Assembly: GCF_051020975.1 (NCBI RefSeq)
Contig: NW_027478161.1
Coordinates: 434,001 to 498,000, forward strand
Length of the DNA: 64,000 bases
Reading direction: 5' to 3'
DNA from: Osmia lignaria lignaria
Lineage: Eukaryota > Arthropoda > Insecta > Hymenoptera > Megachilidae
Shown: one piece after another, positions 61,973 through 64,000 of the stretch
Numbering within the stretch: position 1 is the stretch's first letter
How the letters are laid out: each line of letters starts with the position of its first letter
Made by a program: the position numbers and the translations under genes
The notes under the pieces: generated by a model
What the model saw: only the letters and a program-made list of their open reading frames with translations
What the model was told of the DNA's origin: nothing
Databases searched by the model: none

Positions 61973-64000
61973 TTGCAGATTTATCTCAAGGGAGGGGCCT
62001 GACGGACATATTTCGAGATATTTCTTCCTCTTGTTGTTCTTCTTCTGCACAGCTAAGCTGGAAGTGGCATTTGCGGCTCGCACTAGTGCAGAGTTATCTC
62101 AAAGAAAGGGGCCACGGTGTTTCTGTATCTCTATTATGTTGGTGCGGTTTCGGAACTTTTAAATATCTTGATATATCTCGAGAACTACGCATCTGATCAA
62201 AAAATATCATAGAACATAAAAAGTAGGAAACTTAATTCTCTGCAAATAAGGTCTCTTAACATTTTGCCATAGCTCGCTTCGTTTCCGAGATATTTGCAGA
62301 TTTATCTCAAGGGAAGGGGCCTGACGGACATATTTCGAGATATTCCTTCTTCTTGTTGTTCTTCTTCTGCGCAGCTAAGCTGGAAGTGGCATTTGCAGCT
62401 CGCAATAGTGCAGAGATATCTCAAACACAGGGGCCACGCTGTTTCTGTATCTCTATTATGTTGGTGCGGCTTCGGAACTTTTAGATATCTTGATATATCT
62501 CGAGAACTACGCATCTGATCAAAAAATATCATAGAACATAAAAAGTAGGAAACTTAATTCTCTACAAAAAAGGTCTCTTAACATTTTGCCATAGCTCTCT
62601 TCGTTTCCGAGATATTTGCAGATTTATCTCAAGGGAAGGGGCCTGACGGACATATTTCGAGATATTTCTTCTTCTTGTTGTTCTTCTTCTGCACAGCTAA
62701 GCTGGAAGTGGCATTTGCGGCTCGCACTAGTGCAGAGTTATCTCAACGAAAGGGGCCACGGTGTTTCTGTATGTCTATTATGTTGGTGCGGCTTCGGAGC
62801 TTTTAAATATCTCGATATATCTCGAAAACTACGGTTCTGATCAAAAAATATCATAGAACATAAATTGTAGGAAACTTAATTCTCTACAAAAAAGGTCTCT
62901 TAACATTTTGCCATAGCTCTCTTCGTTTCCGAGATATTTGCAGATTTATCTCAAGGGAAGGGGCCTGACGGACATATTTCGAGATATTTCTTCTTCTTGT
63001 TGTTCTTCTTCTGCACAGCTAAGCTGGAAGTGGCATTTACAGCTCGCAATAGTGCAGAGTTATCTCAAAGAAAGGGGCCACGGTGTTTCTGTATCTCTAT
63101 TATGTTGGTGCGGCTTCGGAACTTTTAAATATCTTGATATATCTCGAGAACTACGCATCTGATCAAAAAATATCATAGAACATAAAAAGTAGGAAACTTA
63201 ATTGTCTACAAAAAAGGTCTCTTAATATTTTGCCATAGCTCGCTTCGTTTCCGAGATATTTGCAGATATATCTCAAGGGAAGGGGCCTGACGGACATATT
63301 TCGAGATATTTCTTCTTCTTGTTGTTCTTCTTCTGCACAGCTAAGCTGGAAGTGGCATTTGCGGCTCGCACTAGTGCAGAGTTATCTCAACGAAAGGGGC
63401 CACGGTGTTTCTGTATCTCTATTATGTTGGTGCGGCTTCGGAACTTTTAAATATCTTGATATATCTCGAGAACTACGCATCTGATCAAAAAATATCATAG
63501 AACATAAAAAGGAGGAAACTTAATTCTCTACAAAAAAGGTCTCTTAACATTTCGCCATAGCTTGCTTCGTTTCCGAGATATTTGCAGATTTATCTCAAGG
63601 GAAGGGGCCTGACGGACATATTTCGAGATATTTCTTCTTCTTGTTGTTCTTCTTCTGCACAGCTAAGCTGGAAGTGGCATTTGCAGCTCGCAATAGTGCA
63701 GAGTTATCTCAAAGAAAGGGGCCACGGTGTTTCTGTATCTCTATTATGTTGGTGCGGCTTCGGAACTTTTAGATATCTTGATATATCTCGAGAACTACGC
63801 ATCTGATCAAAAAATATCATGGAACATAAAAAGTTGGAAACTTGATTCTCTACAAAAGAGGTCTCTTAACATTTTGCCATAGCTCGCTTCCTTTCCGAGA
63901 TATTTGCAGATTTATCTCAAGGGAAGGGGCCTGACGGACATATTTCGAGATATTTCTTCTTCTTGTTGTTCTTCTTCTGCACAGCTAAGCTGGAAGTGGC
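61973..64000 (+). repeat. Right-edge monomers, less ordered
   Basis: Six complete monomers and a partial one. The monomer at 61973 is 321 bp because it lost one base in the first direct repeat (GGGAGGGGCC), which shifts the long frame. Others have scattered private changes: CTGCAAATAAGG, AAACACAGG, TTAGATATC, AAGGAGGAAAC, CTTGCTTCG and AGTTGGAAAC. No close block partner is seen inside the window. Confidence 0.8.
63904..64000 (+). repeat. Partial monomer at right edge
   Basis: The first 97 bases of a monomer, cut after GGAAGTGGC. It is preceded by the private CTTCCTTTCCG variant. The array runs on to the right. Confidence 0.93.

Larger units (their letters stand above)
1..64000 (+). repeat. 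322-bp satellite DNA array, whole window
   Basis: The window is a single head-to-tail tandem array. A fixed anchor, the TTGCAGAT/TTGCATAT word after TTTCCGAGATAT, recurs from 157 to 63904 with 198 periods. Of these, 184 are exactly 322 bp; the exceptions are four of 323, nine of 321 or 320 including one of 320, and one of 319, which together account for the total length. No monomer is inverted and no unique DNA interrupts the array. Such arrays are typical of eukaryotic heterochromatin and may underlie centromeres, but no centromere-specific signal is seen here. The family is not one I recognise. Known: higher-order organisation of this kind arises by unequal exchange. Inferred: chromosomal location. 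Confidence 0.98.

Noticed and set aside
1..64000. CRISPR array or bacterial repeat locus
   Set aside because: The repeat is 322 bp with no unique spacers, and no associated genes are present.
1..64000. Telomeric or ribosomal DNA repeats
   Set aside because: No runs of TTAGG- or TTAGGG-type repeats and no ribosomal RNA sequence were seen.

Overview
The whole 64 kb window is one uninterrupted head-to-tail satellite DNA array with a basic repeat of 322 bp, all copies in the same orientation. I count 198 complete repeat periods between positions 157 and 63903, with a partial monomer at each end, so the array continues beyond both edges. I see no convincing gene, RNA gene, transposon or unique sequence. 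A tens-of-kilobases array of this kind, with near-identical multi-monomer blocks, points to eukaryotic heterochromatin, possibly pericentromeric or centromeric. I do not recognise the satellite family. The source lineage cannot be read from the sequence; an arthropod is only an impression.

The period is very constant: 184 of 198 steps between a fixed anchor in successive monomers are exactly 322 bp, and the other 14 differ by 1 to 3 bases. Each monomer has a roughly 240-bp part and an A/T-rich part of about 80 bp. The first part holds a 27-bp direct repeat (two copies 114 bp apart), a TTC/TTG pyrimidine tract, and four CGAGATAT-type words, two in each orientation. The A/T-rich part contains a hairpin-like GTAGGAAA/TTCTCTAC element. 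Monomers fall into recurring sequence types marked by linked single-base differences.

Layout: (1) 1-28491, left domain, a patchwork of about a dozen monomer types in multi-monomer blocks copied at exact multiples of the period (offsets 966, 2253, 2898, 3220, 3864, 5474, 5796 and 12557 bp). (2) 28492-30984, a transition zone of less strictly ordered monomers. (3) About 30985-32930, six clearly divergent monomers, five of whose spacers (counting the one leading in) carry a perfect 8-bp hairpin that is imperfect in the rest of the array. (4) 32995-40398, a domain of 4-mer and 8-mer higher-order repeats. (5) 40399-51668, a domain of 8- and 9-monomer units marked by a private GCGCGC site. (6) 51669-61972, a largely alternating two-type (644 bp) domain reduplicated in larger blocks. 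(7) 61973-64000, a less ordered right edge.

Nearly every monomer is open for 74 codons, but the frame starts at TTG rather than ATG, is closed in every monomer by a TGA, cannot continue through the repeat because 322 is not a multiple of three, and is broken by stops or a frameshift in several copies. I therefore annotate no coding sequence. The array is best read as a record of repeated unequal exchange and gene conversion, several of whose breakpoints can be placed to within a few bases.
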